64,000 nucleotides of DNA from Thamnaconus septentrionalis. Lineage: Eukaryota; Chordata; Actinopteri; Tetraodontiformes; Monacanthidae. Positions 23,361 to 36,901 of the stretch are shown piece by piece (position 1 is the first letter of the stretch; each line of letters starts with the position of its first letter). The stretch spans positions 13,834,489 to 13,898,488 of the forward strand of contig CM020515.1 in the NCBI GenBank assembly GCA_009823395.1. The letters are read 5' to 3'. Position numbers and translations under genes: made by a program. The notes below the pieces were generated by a model, which saw nothing but the letters and a program-made list of their open reading frames with translations, searched no databases and had not been told where the DNA came from.

Positions 23361-25451
23361 GCTTTAGTTTGTTTGGCCCTTTGTGACTATTTATGTTTAC
23401 TGGAAATAACCATTTCGGGAAACTATGATGTTGCACTACTTCTGCGCTAATATACCTCATATTTACTTTGGAAGAGAATGCAAAGTGCATCCACACTAAA
23501 AGGCAGTGTGATAATTAAAAATAAATAAACAAACAAACTGTCCAGAAAATGTGTACTGATGGACCCTCAACAAACGCCTCGCTGCTGACTTAGGAAACAT
23601 TAAAGGCTTTTGACGTACAAACCGTATGGCAGCATTGAGTCATTTAATTAGGACTCCAGAGACCATTTGACACAACGACGGGAAGAAGAACTGAACACTG
23701 AAATGGACTGAGACATATGGTTGAATGTCTGGATGGAGACAGAAACAGGGAGCCACTGGAACGAGCACTAAACCGGTGCACGTCCCAGTTGCCGGGAAGA
23801 GCTTGAATCATTTTGTCCACATATCCAAACGCTGGGTTTCACTACCACTGTAACCTTCATGCCTTAAACCTTGGTTATATTCCTGACAAGAAGAATACAA
23901 GTAAAGTGTGATATGAGATGTGCTCAGAGTTGTTTTTCTTTTCTGGCAGCTTTTATAACGGCCTTTTTAAAGTGCTGGATACCGAAAAAAAGAAGATCCT
24001 TTCTGCTTGTCTCTTTGTCAGTATCACTAAAGTTCCTGCGTCTTGACTTTACTTAAAAACAAATAATCGGGTGAAGAATGGAGAAGGAAATGGCAGTGTT
24101 TTTTTCAGCCTCTCAGACAGCCATAAAGATTTTTAACTAAACTTTTCTGCTGAACACAGGTGCATTTGTCCAATGACTTTGCTTCACTTATTAATCAGCT
24201 TATTTGTTGGTGCACATGATCTATTCTGCACGCTACTGCACCAGCCCGGACCACAATAATGAATTGCACAACATAATTATAAGATACAATTTAAATCTGA
24301 TCCATTCCAAAGGAATGGACTGGAATGGAATATAACATGAACCTTGTACGAAGGGGCAGCATTATTTAAAAAAAAAAAAAAAAGCAATGCTACATCATAA
24401 ATGGCACAAGTAAAAAGCTCCCAGCAAAAGCAAACACTGTTAATCAGGTATTACTGTTCTGGCTTGCATTTGGTTTGTGTCTGATTAAATGCTGTCTTGC
24501 CTGTCTGTTTGCACTTTGTCACGCTGGCAGAATAAGAAGTTGAAGTTCAAAAAACAAAACAAAACAAAACATCTTCACTACTGCTCTGCTCAAACACAGC
24601 ATTGCACAATTTGTAACCATGTTACGTTATTGCAGCTCCGCGGCACGGCACCAAATGGAGCTCTTGACAGAGCTTAAGACGCCACAGCTGTGCAGCGTGT
24701 TTGGCAGTAGTAGCAGCTTACATACATGGCCTCCCACTTTCGTGGGAACTGGGTGTGCATGGAAACAGAGCAGTGAAAATCGCACGCAGAAACAATTTAC
24801 ATTCTGCCGACAGCTCTGTGCTGACTCATGCTAGAAATAACCTTTTTCTTTTCCTATCCCCTTTCTATCTCGAGACAGTGATGGCTGGACTAAGAGAGGG
24901 AAGGCTGAGGATCATCTTGCAGCAAATGGCCACTGCTGGAAATAGAAAAAAACCCAACAACAACAAAAAGAAAACAGAGTGAACCTTCATGTATGCTTAC
25001 AGGCGGGCCACAGAGGAACAAGAATGGATTTCTGCACAGCACAGCCATCCCAACGATTCTGCCGATTTCAAGGTATATATATAAAAAAAATGCTGTCTGC
25101 TATTCCCATCACGTCGACGCAGGGCACCGACATCCAGAAGGCTCCTCCACAATCTGCCCCAGGAAGAGGATGGCTCCAGATAAGCAATGAGTAACAGTTT
25201 AAACTTTAAAAGCACCCAGAGATTTACCACAGCTGTGGAAGGATATATGGCAGAGCCAGGGCAGGGGAGGGCCGCAACGCAGAGCAGGTAACTGCGGCGT
25301 TTAATCAGGATTGGCAAGATGCTCATATTTTACCTCCACCAGCAGCAGCAACAGCAGCAGATATCAGACCAAGAGAGACCCTGCATCACTTCTATCAGCT
25401 GAGGGGGGAGGGGCAACACGAAGAGGGAAGAGGGATGAGTCATCACTCCTG

Positions 25452-25520
25452 CAGTCACTGGTCACTTTATTAGGTACACTTTGCTTCGACCAGGTGCACC
25501 TAATGAAGTGGCTGGTGAGT
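25452..25520. mobile_element. Miniature hairpin transposon made of two terminal inverted repeats
   Basis: Left arm 25452-25480 contains GTCACTTTATTAGGTACAC. Right arm, about 25489-25520, contains GGTGCACCTAATGAAGTGGC, whose complement aligns to the left arm over about 29 positions with roughly 22 matches. CACTTTATTAGGTACACC is the well-known end of a widespread fish DNA transposon. Only about eight bases separate the arms, so all internal sequence has been lost. The transcript or single strand would form one long hairpin. Confidence 0.75.
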
Positions 25521-26250
25521 GTGTGTACATAGTGCTTTAAGGTTGGTTCAGAGGTGCCAGATTAAAAATAAATAAATAAATAAAAAAGTAACAGAAAATC
25601 TTGGCTGTCGTGAATAATTGAATTAAATCTAATACCCTTCCTCTACATTGATTATCATTTGCACAAATAGGTTTTTGTTTTGGAAATGCACCACGATATA
25701 AGGTTAAAAGTGAACAGTAAAAATCTGGATTGAGCCGACTGTTCACTCATCACCGTCGGCTGAGTGGGTAAAAGTTCAGAGCGCAGTGATACAGCCGATG
25801 AGGCAACCGGAAGGACAAACGAGGACACAGTGGCGGCAAACTGCGCATAGCAGAGCGCAACACGGCAGTAGCTGTGCAAAATCCAAGACCGCAACTAAAG
25901 TGTATCAGCACTAAAACACAAAAAAAGAGACATTATTCACCTTCTGCAGTCGTGTCGAACTTCAACGCCACAGGAAATGTTTTGGGTTGTTTATTCCTGT
26001 CCTCCTTCTTCGCAACCGCGCGTCACCACAGAGTTGTGATGCGGCTCGGCAGCTGGAGATACGAACACACAGTGCACGGGATGTCACCACTACTCCGGTT
26101 TCAGGTGAGATAAAGGAACACTTTGGACTTTGGTAAAGCAGTGTCAGCGAAGTTGCAACAGCCCCCTGGAACTGAAAGACTCGCGCTGTTTTGAAGAACG
26201 CCCACCAGGAGTCTTCCCCGATGAGACGACCTCCCACTTCTTCTCATCCT

Positions 26251-26251
<1 letters not shown>

Positions 26252-26297
<46 letters not shown>

Positions 26298-26310
26298 TAT
26301 TATTATTTTA
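26252..26310. repeat. (AAT)n/(ATT)n trinucleotide array
   Basis: About 15 AAT units switch to ATT units, so the array ends in a self-complementary AATAATTATTATT segment. Confidence 0.95.
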
Positions 26311-27036
26311 TTTACACTTTTACACGTTTTAATTTTATTTCTATATAAACATAAATGCCTAATATTCATGGGAGGTGTTAAAGCATTTCCTTTAAATGTC
26401 CAGTGTGAAAAATTTGGCTTGATTTATGATTTTTATATTGGCAAAAACTTAACATACTGTCCATAAACACATTAATAAAAGTGTATACTCGCAATTCAAT
26501 GAAAGTAATTTGGTTTTCCTACCCTTAGAACGGCTCTAATTTATATTTTAGAACATACATAGAGCAAGGGTCTTAGTTCTAGTTTGCTGCCATTTTGCGC
26601 CGGCATGTTTGAAGAAAGCCTGGTATTTAAGGAGGCCCGCTTGATAGAGCCCAAAATATGGAACGCGCTGTCAGGCAGAATTCCCTAAAACTTTTCCGCA
26701 GTGGATTAAGATCATTAAGGTCAGTAATGATCTTAATCTTGATCTCAATTAAGCTCAAAATAAAAACTCTGAATACAGTAAATGTAGAGATATGCAATTC
26801 CATTTCTCCGCTAGGTGACCACGGATTGTTGCACCAGGACAAACGGACTTCCCGCACGTCCTCAGCGGCCTTCGGTAACGCAAGCATCGCGGAGCGGCAA
26901 AGTAAGTCCAACGCGGCCGGAGGAAATCGCTCCTCGTGTTTCCTCTCTGTTGCTCCTGCTGCCTCGGAGCAACAACGTTGCAGAAGGTTTCATTTGGGTT
27001 TGCGTGTTGGTGACTCAGGCTGTTCCTCTCGCCGTG

Positions 27037-27166
27037 TGACCCATGCGACAAACTGGCGTCTCGCCCGGGCTGCAGCCCTGCCTTCACCCTAACCAGCTGG
27101 CATGTGGCCGCCTGCAAAACCCAAAGTGCAGGAGAGGCAAAATGGAAGTGGATGGATGGATTTTGT
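27037..27166 (+). mobile_element. Decayed 3' end of a common fish retroposon
   Basis: The phrases GCGACAAACTGGCG, TCGCCCGGGCTGC, CCCTGCCTTCACCCTA, CCAGCTGG and AAAATGGAAGTGGATGGATGG follow the order of a very common teleost repeat end (GCGACAGACTGGCGACC, CCCCGCCTTCGCCC, CAGCTGGGATAGG, then a GGATGGAT tail). It is diverged at many positions. The overlapping 159-residue open frame at 27043-27522 is therefore unlikely to be a gene. Confidence 0.55.
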
Positions 27167-30100
27167 TCATCAGAGAAAACACGTCCCATCCCGAGTGCTG
27201 CAATGTGTGTGCAGAGTTTTGGGAGAGGGAAGGCATCTCCCCGCGGCTGACGGCAGCGCCTCCATCACCTGCGAGGCGTCAGCTGGAGCTGACATGGCAG
27301 CCGGCGAGCAAGCGAGCGAGCCAGCGAGCGAGGCTCCTCGTCTTGACTGATGCCGTCAAAGCGGCGGGCGGACAAATGCCCAGAGTGTGCCAGGAGACTG
27401 TGTCATCAAGATGTCTTTTTGAAGAAGTGCTTCTGGCACTTGACAAGTCTGGCAAGTCTGTTCGCCGTCTCCTCCGCTCGCCCGCCCACCCGCCCAGCGA
27501 GGGGAGATCGATTATGATTTAGTTTTCGCGTGGCAAGTCGTCAAGCTGCGAGATTGACGTCGTAATATGCGCCGACACACGGGGGCCGCGGCCGATCCCC
27601 CCTCCCCTCTCCCCCGTGTGGAGCAGCTGCTATTAATGAGGCACAAAATAACAATTGTTTAGCTGTTGGCTGCGCAGGCCCTTCACCAGCTGACGGTGGA
27701 ACACCTACTCACAGATGTGCTGATAGCAAAACAAGTCTCCCGCACTCAACTAGCCGCGGTTAGCGCGGCTGCGACCTTTGCCCGTGACTTTATGCCACCT
27801 TTAACATTTCGCTGATTGATTTAACCTTCACCACTCACCGATTTCTCTCAGAATGACTGGAAGCTGTGTTTTAATGGCTTCCTGAATTGCATTCTCGCTC
27901 GCTAGCTCGCTCTGTCTTTCTCTCCGACTCCCCGACAACTTGTCAGATTGGCATGCGTTTTTAAAAGTTTTTCCACCAGAACGCGGCGTCGGCAGGATGC
28001 GACCTGCAGTCGTGTCTTTTGCTAAACAGCTGGAATATGAACTGAGTTTCTTTGCAAACTTTTCTCTCCAACCCCTAAAAATAAGACATTTTACAACAAC
28101 ATTTTAGAACATGATCAAAGCATTTATTCCTTTAAAATAGATTCATGGAAGGAAGAAAAAGGCCACCCACCAATTCTTTTTTGCATTCGGTTCACTGGTC
28201 AGCACTGAGCTGGCTGCTGTTTGAGCAAACAGCGATTCACAAAAGACGCCTGGAGAGCAATTTAATCATCAGTAAGGAAATGGGTCACAATATTTTTTTG
28301 TTTCGCATATTCACACAGTGTGAGTGCCTGCAATAACAGCCAATTTCGTCTGCTGAAATGTTCACACACACATATACATGCTGCTTTGCACTGGTAGCCT
28401 TTCACAATTAGCAAAGCGGTTTTTTGTGTTTTGTGTTCTTTGTGTTTGTGCACAAGGTTTGAATGTTGTCACTTTTTTGGAGTAAATGGACCAAATAAGG
28501 AAATAAGGAAATAAACTCTCGATAGATAGAAGTCAGCGCTGCTCAAGTCAGAAATTTTAGCAGATGTTTAAAATATCCTGGCGTCCAGCTTTTACCTCAG
28601 AGTGGTGTTTGGCGAAGACTGCGCACCCCTCGGGGAAACTCGTCGCTGCATCCGCTGCCTTTGCCGACTCATTCATCAACACCAGAGCGACCAGAGCTCC
28701 TGTGAGTGAGAAGATTTATACACCACCGAGGAGAGGTGGAAGAATTAGCCCCAGATTTATGAACAGGGACCGCTACGGCTCGGCCCTGGCAGCTGCTACT
28801 TGACATTTGAACAGAGAAGCGTGAAAGAAAATTGGAAATTGGGGGGTGAAAAAAAGGCATGAAATTGGAACAACAGAGAGATGGGGAAGGAGTCGGATTC
28901 AAGGGAGGAGCGAGCAGGTTGAAAGTCGAATAAATCAACCAGGTTTGCAAACAGATTGTGGTTTACATCAGGCTGGTTCTGAGGCAGAAATGCTGTAGCT
29001 GTTTTTTAATTTGTCCTCGCGGCCTCTTTGGTGTCAAGAGGATTTTTTTTCCTGCCTGTAAAAAAAAACCCCAGACGTTGACAAAGACAAAGAAACAGGA
29101 AGTGACTTGAAGCCTAGCTGCGGCTGCCGCTAAGGAAATTAGCTTATGTTGCAGTCGCTGCGGTTTTATCGCAGTCGGATGGCATTTTCACTTCGCTTCA
29201 CTTCCTCGTGGCTCGTAGCGCGTGTCCCTCTCTGGCTAAACTAGCTGCAACAAATCAATCTGATTGGCTGTGTTCGTGTTCCAGGTTTTGCCTCCCCTGG
29301 AAGCCAAAAGGTTTTCTCTCCAGATTCTTCACCAGCTTGAAATAACACAGACTGACACTGACGAAAGGCTCCACTAGGTTTGGCAAATTGGGCAGTCAGA
29401 AGTTGTGGCTTTTTTCCCTCTTGTTTGGATTTAAATAAAAATAAATGAAAAAAAAACCCTACTGGGGGCAGAACGCTCTGCAGGTCGCCGTGCCCTCTTG
29501 CTCCAGCTTAACTGGCGTGTCGCAGCGAATGGACAGTCGGACGGAAGACCGGCGCGGGCTCTTTGGCCGCGGTCACATCGGCTCAGCGAAGCGCAGCGAG
29601 GTGACAGGCAACCGCAGAGGACAGCGGACGCCCCGGTTTCGCCGCGAGTCACCACCTTCCGAGTGTGACTCACAGCGTCGGTGCTCAGCTTCCATTAGTC
29701 GGCCGGTGGGCCGAGCCCCCACCTGCCGCTTCCTGACGTCGTGTTAGATCGTCGGGGCGAGCGGCACTGCCACGGCCGGTCAGGTTCTGCCTGGAGTGGA
29801 AGCAAAGAGCCGGCGGCGAGCCAGGCGAGCTTTGGCGCCGTTCCACAAAACCTGAGAGCGGCGGGTGCAGCCAAGGTGGCTTGTCGGAGCTGACGGAGCT
29901 GGCGGCGAGCAGACTGGGGTGGCCGTTTGATGCTGGGAGATGAGAGAGAAAAAAAAAAAAGAAGAGAAGCTTCTTTTTCTTTTTTTGGCCAGAGATGCAC
30001 ATTGTGTTTATGTGGGCAGTGCAGTGCTTCGTTTTTAATCCACCAGCGCAGTATTCCATGTGACCCAATAACTGACATAACATAAGGATGGACATTGACA

Positions 30101-30648
30101 CCATTTCTGTTGATGAAGAAAAAATAAGGGGAAACTTAGCCAATCAAATCAAAATCAAATCCTGCCAGTTGATTTTTTTTTCTCTGCCGACATGAATATG
30201 GACCAAATATCAATGTTGTTGCTCTCGTGTGTTGTGAGTCAATGTTTGACCTAGCATGCTGACTAGGAGCCTGGATGAAATATTTAAAGTGCAAATCAAA
30301 TATGTGTTTGTTTGTTTTTGCCACCTGCGACGACAAACCTATTTTGCGTCTACAGGTTTTCATTGTGTCATTTCAACGTTCTGAGAACAACAGAGTCGTG
30401 ACTTTGTGTCTCACGGCTTCATCAGTTCCATCTCATATCCATTTTTATCTAATAATTACAACCCCAAAGTCGAAACCCATTTTGCTTTTCCCTTCGTAGG
30501 ACAAAATCAGTGGGGTTTCACAGACAGATGTAATACAGGATCTTACAACTATTCTCATCCTTAATTCTTTTAAGGATGAGTTTCGTCAGCCAGGACCGTC
30601 CCCTTGAAGAATTATCTGTGACGCAGTCCTAATGAAATAGAATTCTTG

Positions 30649-30675
30649 GTGTGTGTGTGTGTGTGTGTGTGTGTG
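30649..30675. repeat. (GT)13 microsatellite
   Basis: An uninterrupted GT run. An A18 run follows about 210 bases later at 30885-30902. Confidence 0.95.
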
Positions 30676-33059
30676 ATCACACTGCGCGGCCCTGATTTTA
30701 AATAAGGGTGTGATGCTTTGAGACAAAGCTCCTTTATGCAAATGGAAGTTCAGAAGGAGCAAAGCGATTAGCAGACTGTTGGGTAGGTGCGACCTCCTTT
30801 CTCAGGTTTCTGTTCTCTACGATTTTTTTTCCCTCCTCACTCTGTAGCAGCTTTCTCACATGTCTAGTTGGCTACATTTGATCCAAAAAAAAAAAAAAAA
30901 AAGAAGAAAAAAAGGAGGAACTTACATATCAGTGTATTGTTCAGCAGGCTAATTTGTTTCTCGGCTCGGAGCCGAAGCAGAAGCCATTTCCTAAGCTGCT
31001 CTTCGATTGATCAAAGTTAAACGTTTGAATTAAACCCCTGGAAATAAACAGGAAGTCGAGGGAGAGCCGGCAGACAACACGTCAGCTTTGGAAGCATTCG
31101 GATCAAAATTCAGCAGCCACCTTCACCGCAGGTTGCACGGCGGAGGAAAGGGTTTGTGCACCGCTAGCTGTCGTTAGTTAGCCATTGCGCTGGATAAGCC
31201 ATTTGGAATGATGGGATGTGAGAGCTGAGGTAACGCAAAGTAAAAGTTTTTTTTCTCCATTGCACCCTCCTCTTATCTCCCCGGGTCTTTCAGAGAGTGA
31301 TGAACTCTCTCTTCACACTCTTCACGGCACCCTCTTCCTCTCCCTCCCTCCAGCACCTGCTCAAAATGTATCTGCTTACCTTGGGAATATACTCAGCAGG
31401 TGCCACAGCTAGTCATTGCTTTTTTCCCCCCTTTTTGTTGTCGCAGCTTTTCCGGACTTGTCGTCGCTGCTGTCAAAAGCAAATATTTACTGGAATCAAT
31501 AAAGGCCGTCGAGGTCCAGCATTAAAAAAACATTATCCGGGTCGTGGTGACATGGGGCGGGGAGAAATGGAAAAACAATAAGGGCGAAGGCTTGTGATGT
31601 GTTTGACTTGAAGAAAGAAGAAGAAGCAGAAGAAGGAAAAAAAGCCCTATGACGGTGGAAAACCCCTCTCTGAAACAAAGGCTTGCCGTGTGGGAATAGA
31701 TAAGGGCTTCACTGTCGACTGCCACAGCTGCCGGAGCCTGCGGGCGCTCTTCCTGGAGGTTGGGAGGCTGAATCCACAGACTGGTGGAGGCTGTTGCATC
31801 AACCGGAGATAATATCTGACTCCTCTCTGCTGCCGCCCGAGGGCGAAAACTCGGCTGAACCTGAAATGCACTCGGTATATTTAATCTGAGGGCCCGTCGT
31901 CGGGAAAAAGACAAGCACGGCCCGGCTCGCGGTTAATGTTTAATGGACTTAAAGGACATGATTGCCCCTTGGCTCTGTATCAGATTTATGGGGCTGCCTT
32001 ATTCAGTGGCAGGATAAAAAGGTTTTGGCTCCACGTGCTAATGACAAGAATGACCTCCACCGCTGGAGCCCGCTGCCGCATCCCACCCGCTTTTCACACA
32101 CCTCCGACGTCACGAGGCCCCTAACGATGTTTTTGATAATTGCCCCACAAGAGCCGAAGAGCCGCGCTGTTATTAGCTCGAGTGGCTCCTCCAATGAAAA
32201 ATGACGTCTTGCTTTGTTAACCTTGTGCAGATTCAACACCGAGGTGTCATGGACAGCGTTGTGGGCCGGGCTGCACCATGCGAAATTAAGAAAAAAGAAA
32301 TGCTCCATCAAATATCACGAGACGTCTTCAGAACGAGGAGGCGGGTTACACCTCGGGCGTGCTTTACGGTCCGTTTTATTCCAGCTTTATGAAAATCAAT
32401 ATGTCATTTAATGGCAAATCGTACAAATACTGTCAATAAAGTGCTAACGGGTCCTCGGGCCTCGTCTCCCACGGCCAATTCCATCAGGAGGCGGGAAAAG
32501 CGAGAGAGACGTCTTTCTTCAAGGCCCATTTACGAGACTCGATCACACTGCTGATGTTTTAAATCCTTCCCCGACTATTCATTTCCTGCGTGCCGGTCGG
32601 CAAATTTAGCAGTGAGACGTCAGAGGTAATTAGCGGCGCCGGTGTTACTCAGACTCCGACCTTCGTTCCACCTTGTGCGAAATCATAATTCTTGAGCAGA
32701 ATGGCCATCGACTCACTGAACCCCTGAGAAATGATAAAAAAGTAGACAGTTCTTTCAAAAGTTTTCCTTTGTGACGTCACAAAAGACACTGACATCCTGC
32801 CAGTTGAGTGTCTGTGGAGTTTCCTCTTAGCCTCACCACAGGGTGAATTTCTCCAGCAGTGCCATTTCAGAAAGTAAAGGAACAACAACTCTGCGTTCCA
32901 CTTTAAGGAGTTAATACTTGCTATAACTCGTTTTCTGCTGCTGTGAGGGAGAGTTTTATGCGCCTGAAGTTTATATGACCGTTATGTGTGCACGCCCGCC
33001 CACGCAGATATAGCACTTTCATTCCGAATGCCAGTCCAGACACCTGAAAACTGCATAAA

Positions 33060-33240
33060 TCAATCTGTCGCAGCGAAGCTACCGGGGCGATGCAACCGAC
33101 TTAGCCTCGGCTGGATAATAACTTATAATTGCATATGCTGCAATAATTCCAACCCATTGATCTGATTACAAGCTTTCGGCCCCCATAATTCATAATTTAT
33201 TGCTAATGCATTATTTTTCCGTGGGGCCCAATGGGACCAA
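33060..33240. promoter_or_regulatory. Strong candidate enhancer-like element
   Basis: It has a dense set of AT-rich transcription-factor words with no repeat or open frame: ATAATTGCATATGC (octamer/POU-like), CTGATTACA, CATAATTCATAATTTATTG, GCTAATGCATTA and CCCATTGATC. It has the texture of conserved non-coding elements near developmental genes. Conservation itself cannot be seen here. Confidence 0.33.
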
Positions 33241-36200
33241 GTCATGCACGTTTTTAAAAAAATCCTGTTGTTTTGCTGCTGTTTTTTGGACCCAGTCAGA
33301 CTTTAACATAGGTACCTCTAAATATATGTATTTATATGTAATAGTCGCAGACAAGTCAGCTCAGGTACTAAACAAAATATTATTAAAACTAAGATACGGA
33401 TTCCCTGAACAGGCATCCCGCAAGAGTCGCCGCAGACACGGTGAATTTCTTTTTTCCTTTTTTGTATCGGCTACAGGGAAGAATTTCACATTCCGAAAGC
33501 GCTGTGAAATCTTACGAGACCTCTGGCTTCTACATCTCTATTCATCCCCACCTAATCTTCAGTGTGCCCAGGGTATTTTTATAATGCCATGATTTACCGT
33601 GGAGGCATTTTTTTTTATGGGCTCAAGGATTTAGAAATGTGATCAGGCAAAAAGGTGGAGAGCGGGAAATTATTTTGCGCCGCATGTGAATAGCCGACTT
33701 AATTACCTTTCCGGGAGCCGAATATGGAGATGACAAGGACGACCTTTATCCGCCGGAGATCTGACACGATCGACGGGTCTGCCTCTTACATGTTTGACCT
33801 CGCTGTTGTTTACAGTCACTCACAGGCAGTCTTGTGATTAAAGAGCGGCTTTTTACGCCTTCAACCCCCAAATGAGGTTCTGATTTGGTCTGACATGTGC
33901 GGAGAAAGAGACATTGGCTGGTATTATTAGAAGCGTATTTGTGAAATTGCGGCACTCTTAACCACCCACTTTGCGCTCACGCTGTGAAGGCCTACAGCTG
34001 CGTAAATGGAGTACAAATGCGTCATATAAAGAGGGCGAAAAAAGGAAAGATAAAAAACCCCACCGGCAGTGTTTTTTTTTTCCCTCTCTTCCCCCCTGTG
34101 CACTATTTGGAAACAAGGATTTAATGAGGAAGTAGAAATTACAAATTGCGGAATCGCGGCGGTGAAGGTCAGGAGGGGAGTAGCACAGGAAGAGGATATT
34201 ATGGGACATAAAATAACAGCAAACAACTCCACGAGAAATGTCAGGCGTGTCGTGAGGATTTATGGTTGGAACTTTTTCTGAAAAAGCAGAGGGGGAAAAA
34301 CATAGGCGAGGAGCCGCGTCCGCAGTGGCACTTTGCAGCTTTAAGCTGAGAGGTCCGTGCACCCGGCGTGCAGTGGGTTTTTGTTTTGACACGGGAAAAA
34401 ACATAAAAAAATGGAAAAAAACAACCAGTTTCCTCGGCTGCCGTTCGAATAACAAAAATGTGCAGGCGTGAAACAGCCGCGACAGTCTGTCGACTAAGTC
34501 TTTGCAAGAGTAAACAGGCTTTACAGAAGGACACAGAATAAATGTAGACCTGTGTGTCCGGTTTCCCGGATGGAACGTGCAGGGGTGGCGTGCTGAGCTC
34601 GGCTGGTCAGGGACTCCTGCCCTGATTGGCAACTTGAGTTGAAATCGAAGCTTAACGTTGAGCTCTCCGGCTTCCCCCTGGCATTGGGGATGTAACACCC
34701 TTTCAAAATACAAGCCCCCAGTCCCACTGCCATCTTTTCCAAAACACACAACTGAGTTGCCGTTTCTTGCCATGATATGCAAAATGGAAGCGCAAATGGC
34801 CTGTGGCAGGTTACAGGGTAAGTCGGACCCCAATTTAGTATTTTGTCAGGATGCTGTGTTGGAGAGATGAATTTCCACTTATTTTAATTAATTTAGGGTT
34901 TCTATTTGCACATAGATCAAATAAAATCAGATAATGGGGGGGGGGATTTCAGGTTCCAAATTCTCCAAATGGAGTTTTTTTGTTTCGTTTCTTTCATTTG
35001 GAAAATGGCTTGTTTGCCAATTTTGGTTTCCCAATTTCGAAAGAAAAAAAATAAAAGCCATCGGGTGCCAATCGAGTGCCAAGTACATGGACCGTGAAGT
35101 CATAGCACAAGTGTTTGGCAGTGAGTGAATGACAACATGGCAGCTTGAGCGGACCAAAAAAAATGGCCCCCTTAGCGATTCAAAGAATCAATGACAGTGA
35201 TGTTGCATCTCTCAGGTGCAGCCAGAATGAAACTTAGACTTCAAATCTGTAGTTTAAAACACTCAGTTTTCCAGCGGCCACTTGGAGCGAAATTGAGCAG
35301 TGGGAGATCAATGCAAAACGACCGGAAAATTGCTAATGTTATTTACATCAAAGTGAGAACGGAGGAGAGCAATTATGCCGGTGATTCAAGGCGATGTTCC
35401 TAAGTAGACGGCCCTCGGGTAATAACAGGATCATGTTTTGATATTATAAATATCCCACCCAGTATTGTCTTTTTTTCCCCTCCTCATCCAAGCTGAACTC
35501 AGATAACCTGGCTACAGGTGTTTTTCCCTCCGACCTTCCAGAACGCCCCTCCCTTGCAAACCTTAATGGTATCTCATTTTAAATTTTTCCTCCTGATGTT
35601 TTGCCGCACAGAAGCGAAGGTTTTGAGGCGGCAGGCGGGGAGGAAAAAAAAAACATGTTTGAGGTTTTGATAAAATGATCCCCTGATGTGTTTGTCCAGA
35701 TGCTTCCTGCTGGCGGCCTCACTTCAGATGTCTTTTTTACCCCCTCCACACAACCCCCTTCGATTTGCAGAGGGTTTTTTTTTTGCTACGGAGAAGAGCG
35801 GTGAGATACAGACGAGTTACAGTTAAAAAAAAAAAAAAAAAAAGGGACAAAGCTTCTCTAAGGTAACGCAGCAGGATGAGATGTCGGAGCTGAGGTGCAC
35901 TCTTTACCCTCCGAAAAGAGAACAAACATCGACGGCGCGCAACAGAAAAAGGAAAATGCCACGGGCAGAGTGAGCAGCGAGTCTCCAGAGGTGTGGCCTC
36001 TAGACCATGAATTGCAGCGTTTGTTTCCATTTGGGTTTGTGAGTTTTACCTCTACAGTGTAGTTTGCTGCTGATGCAGGATTGGACATTGCAGCATTTAA
36101 GGGCGGGGCTTAGCGAAGGTTCGGCTGCGTTTCTTGAACACTTTCCGCCAGTTTCTGTTTTAATCAGGCGGCAAATGAAACAACCGGAACGAGTCAACAA

Positions 36201-36901
36201 TAAATCAGTTTTGTATTCATTTCCTCTCTTATATGAGTTTTTAATTCATTTAAAGAGACGACGAGGGCCATGACTTACTTCATGCCTGCACCGCGACACC
36301 GCCATGATGAGGTTCTGTTTTTTGTTTTGTATTTGTTTTGTTTTGTTTAATTAAAACGACTGCGTTTCAGGCAAGATAAGAATGTAAATTTCTGGGCAGC
36401 TGAGGAGAATTCCACCTGCTGTTGCGGCCATCTGATGCTTGACTTAAAAAAAAAAATTGATTCCACCATGGAAAAAAAAAGAAAGCCGGAATAGGTGCTT
36501 TTTCTAGGTTGCTTTTACCTCTGAAACACAGACAGGAGGGTCTGTGTTTACTCCTCCTGTCTAGCATTAGTGCGCCCTGAGCACAGAGTGAACCAAAAGT
36601 CAGTGCAGTGACTGCCTGTAGCATACCGAGCTTATAGTTATTTAAAACACACACACATTAGATCACACCTTTTGTTTTATTAAACTGTGTTTGATTTATG
36701 AGTAAATTTGCGTTTTCCTTAACCTGACGAAAGATCGAAAGATGAGATCGGTGGCAAAAAAATGTCACATCTAATGAGATGTGGGCTATGTTTCCCATAT
36801 CCATCTTGGGTGAAGCTTGAGAAAAGGGGCAAACACCTTCACCAGCTACGTAGAAGGTGATTGGACAGATCTTCCTTTTATCACATGAGGTTTTCACATT
36901 T

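Larger units (their letters stand above)
19387..25451. other. Non-coding segment, about 6 kb
   Basis: It should contain an intron of the minus-strand gene, but no further exon could be supported. It holds many microsatellites (listed separately), a GC-rich near-palindrome of C and G runs around 20746-20762, a diverged minisatellite at 23.1-23.4 kb, a short palindrome TCCATTCC/GGAATGGA (24301-24319) and a poly-A run near 24368-24383. Confidence 0.5.
25530..36901. other. Non-coding segment, about 11 kb
   Basis: No exon can be supported. It contains the AAT array, a retroposon tail at 27.04-27.17 kb, GT and poly-A tracts near 30.6-30.9 kb, candidate enhancer DNA at 33.06-33.24 kb, and the longest open frame of the window on the minus strand (33958-34833). 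That frame opens at a non-ATG codon and passes through poly-A/T-derived Phe and Lys runs. Confidence 0.5.

Noticed and set aside
27043..27522. Plus-strand open frame of 159 codons
   Set aside because: Its first part lies over a decayed fish retroposon tail and the rest resembles no protein.
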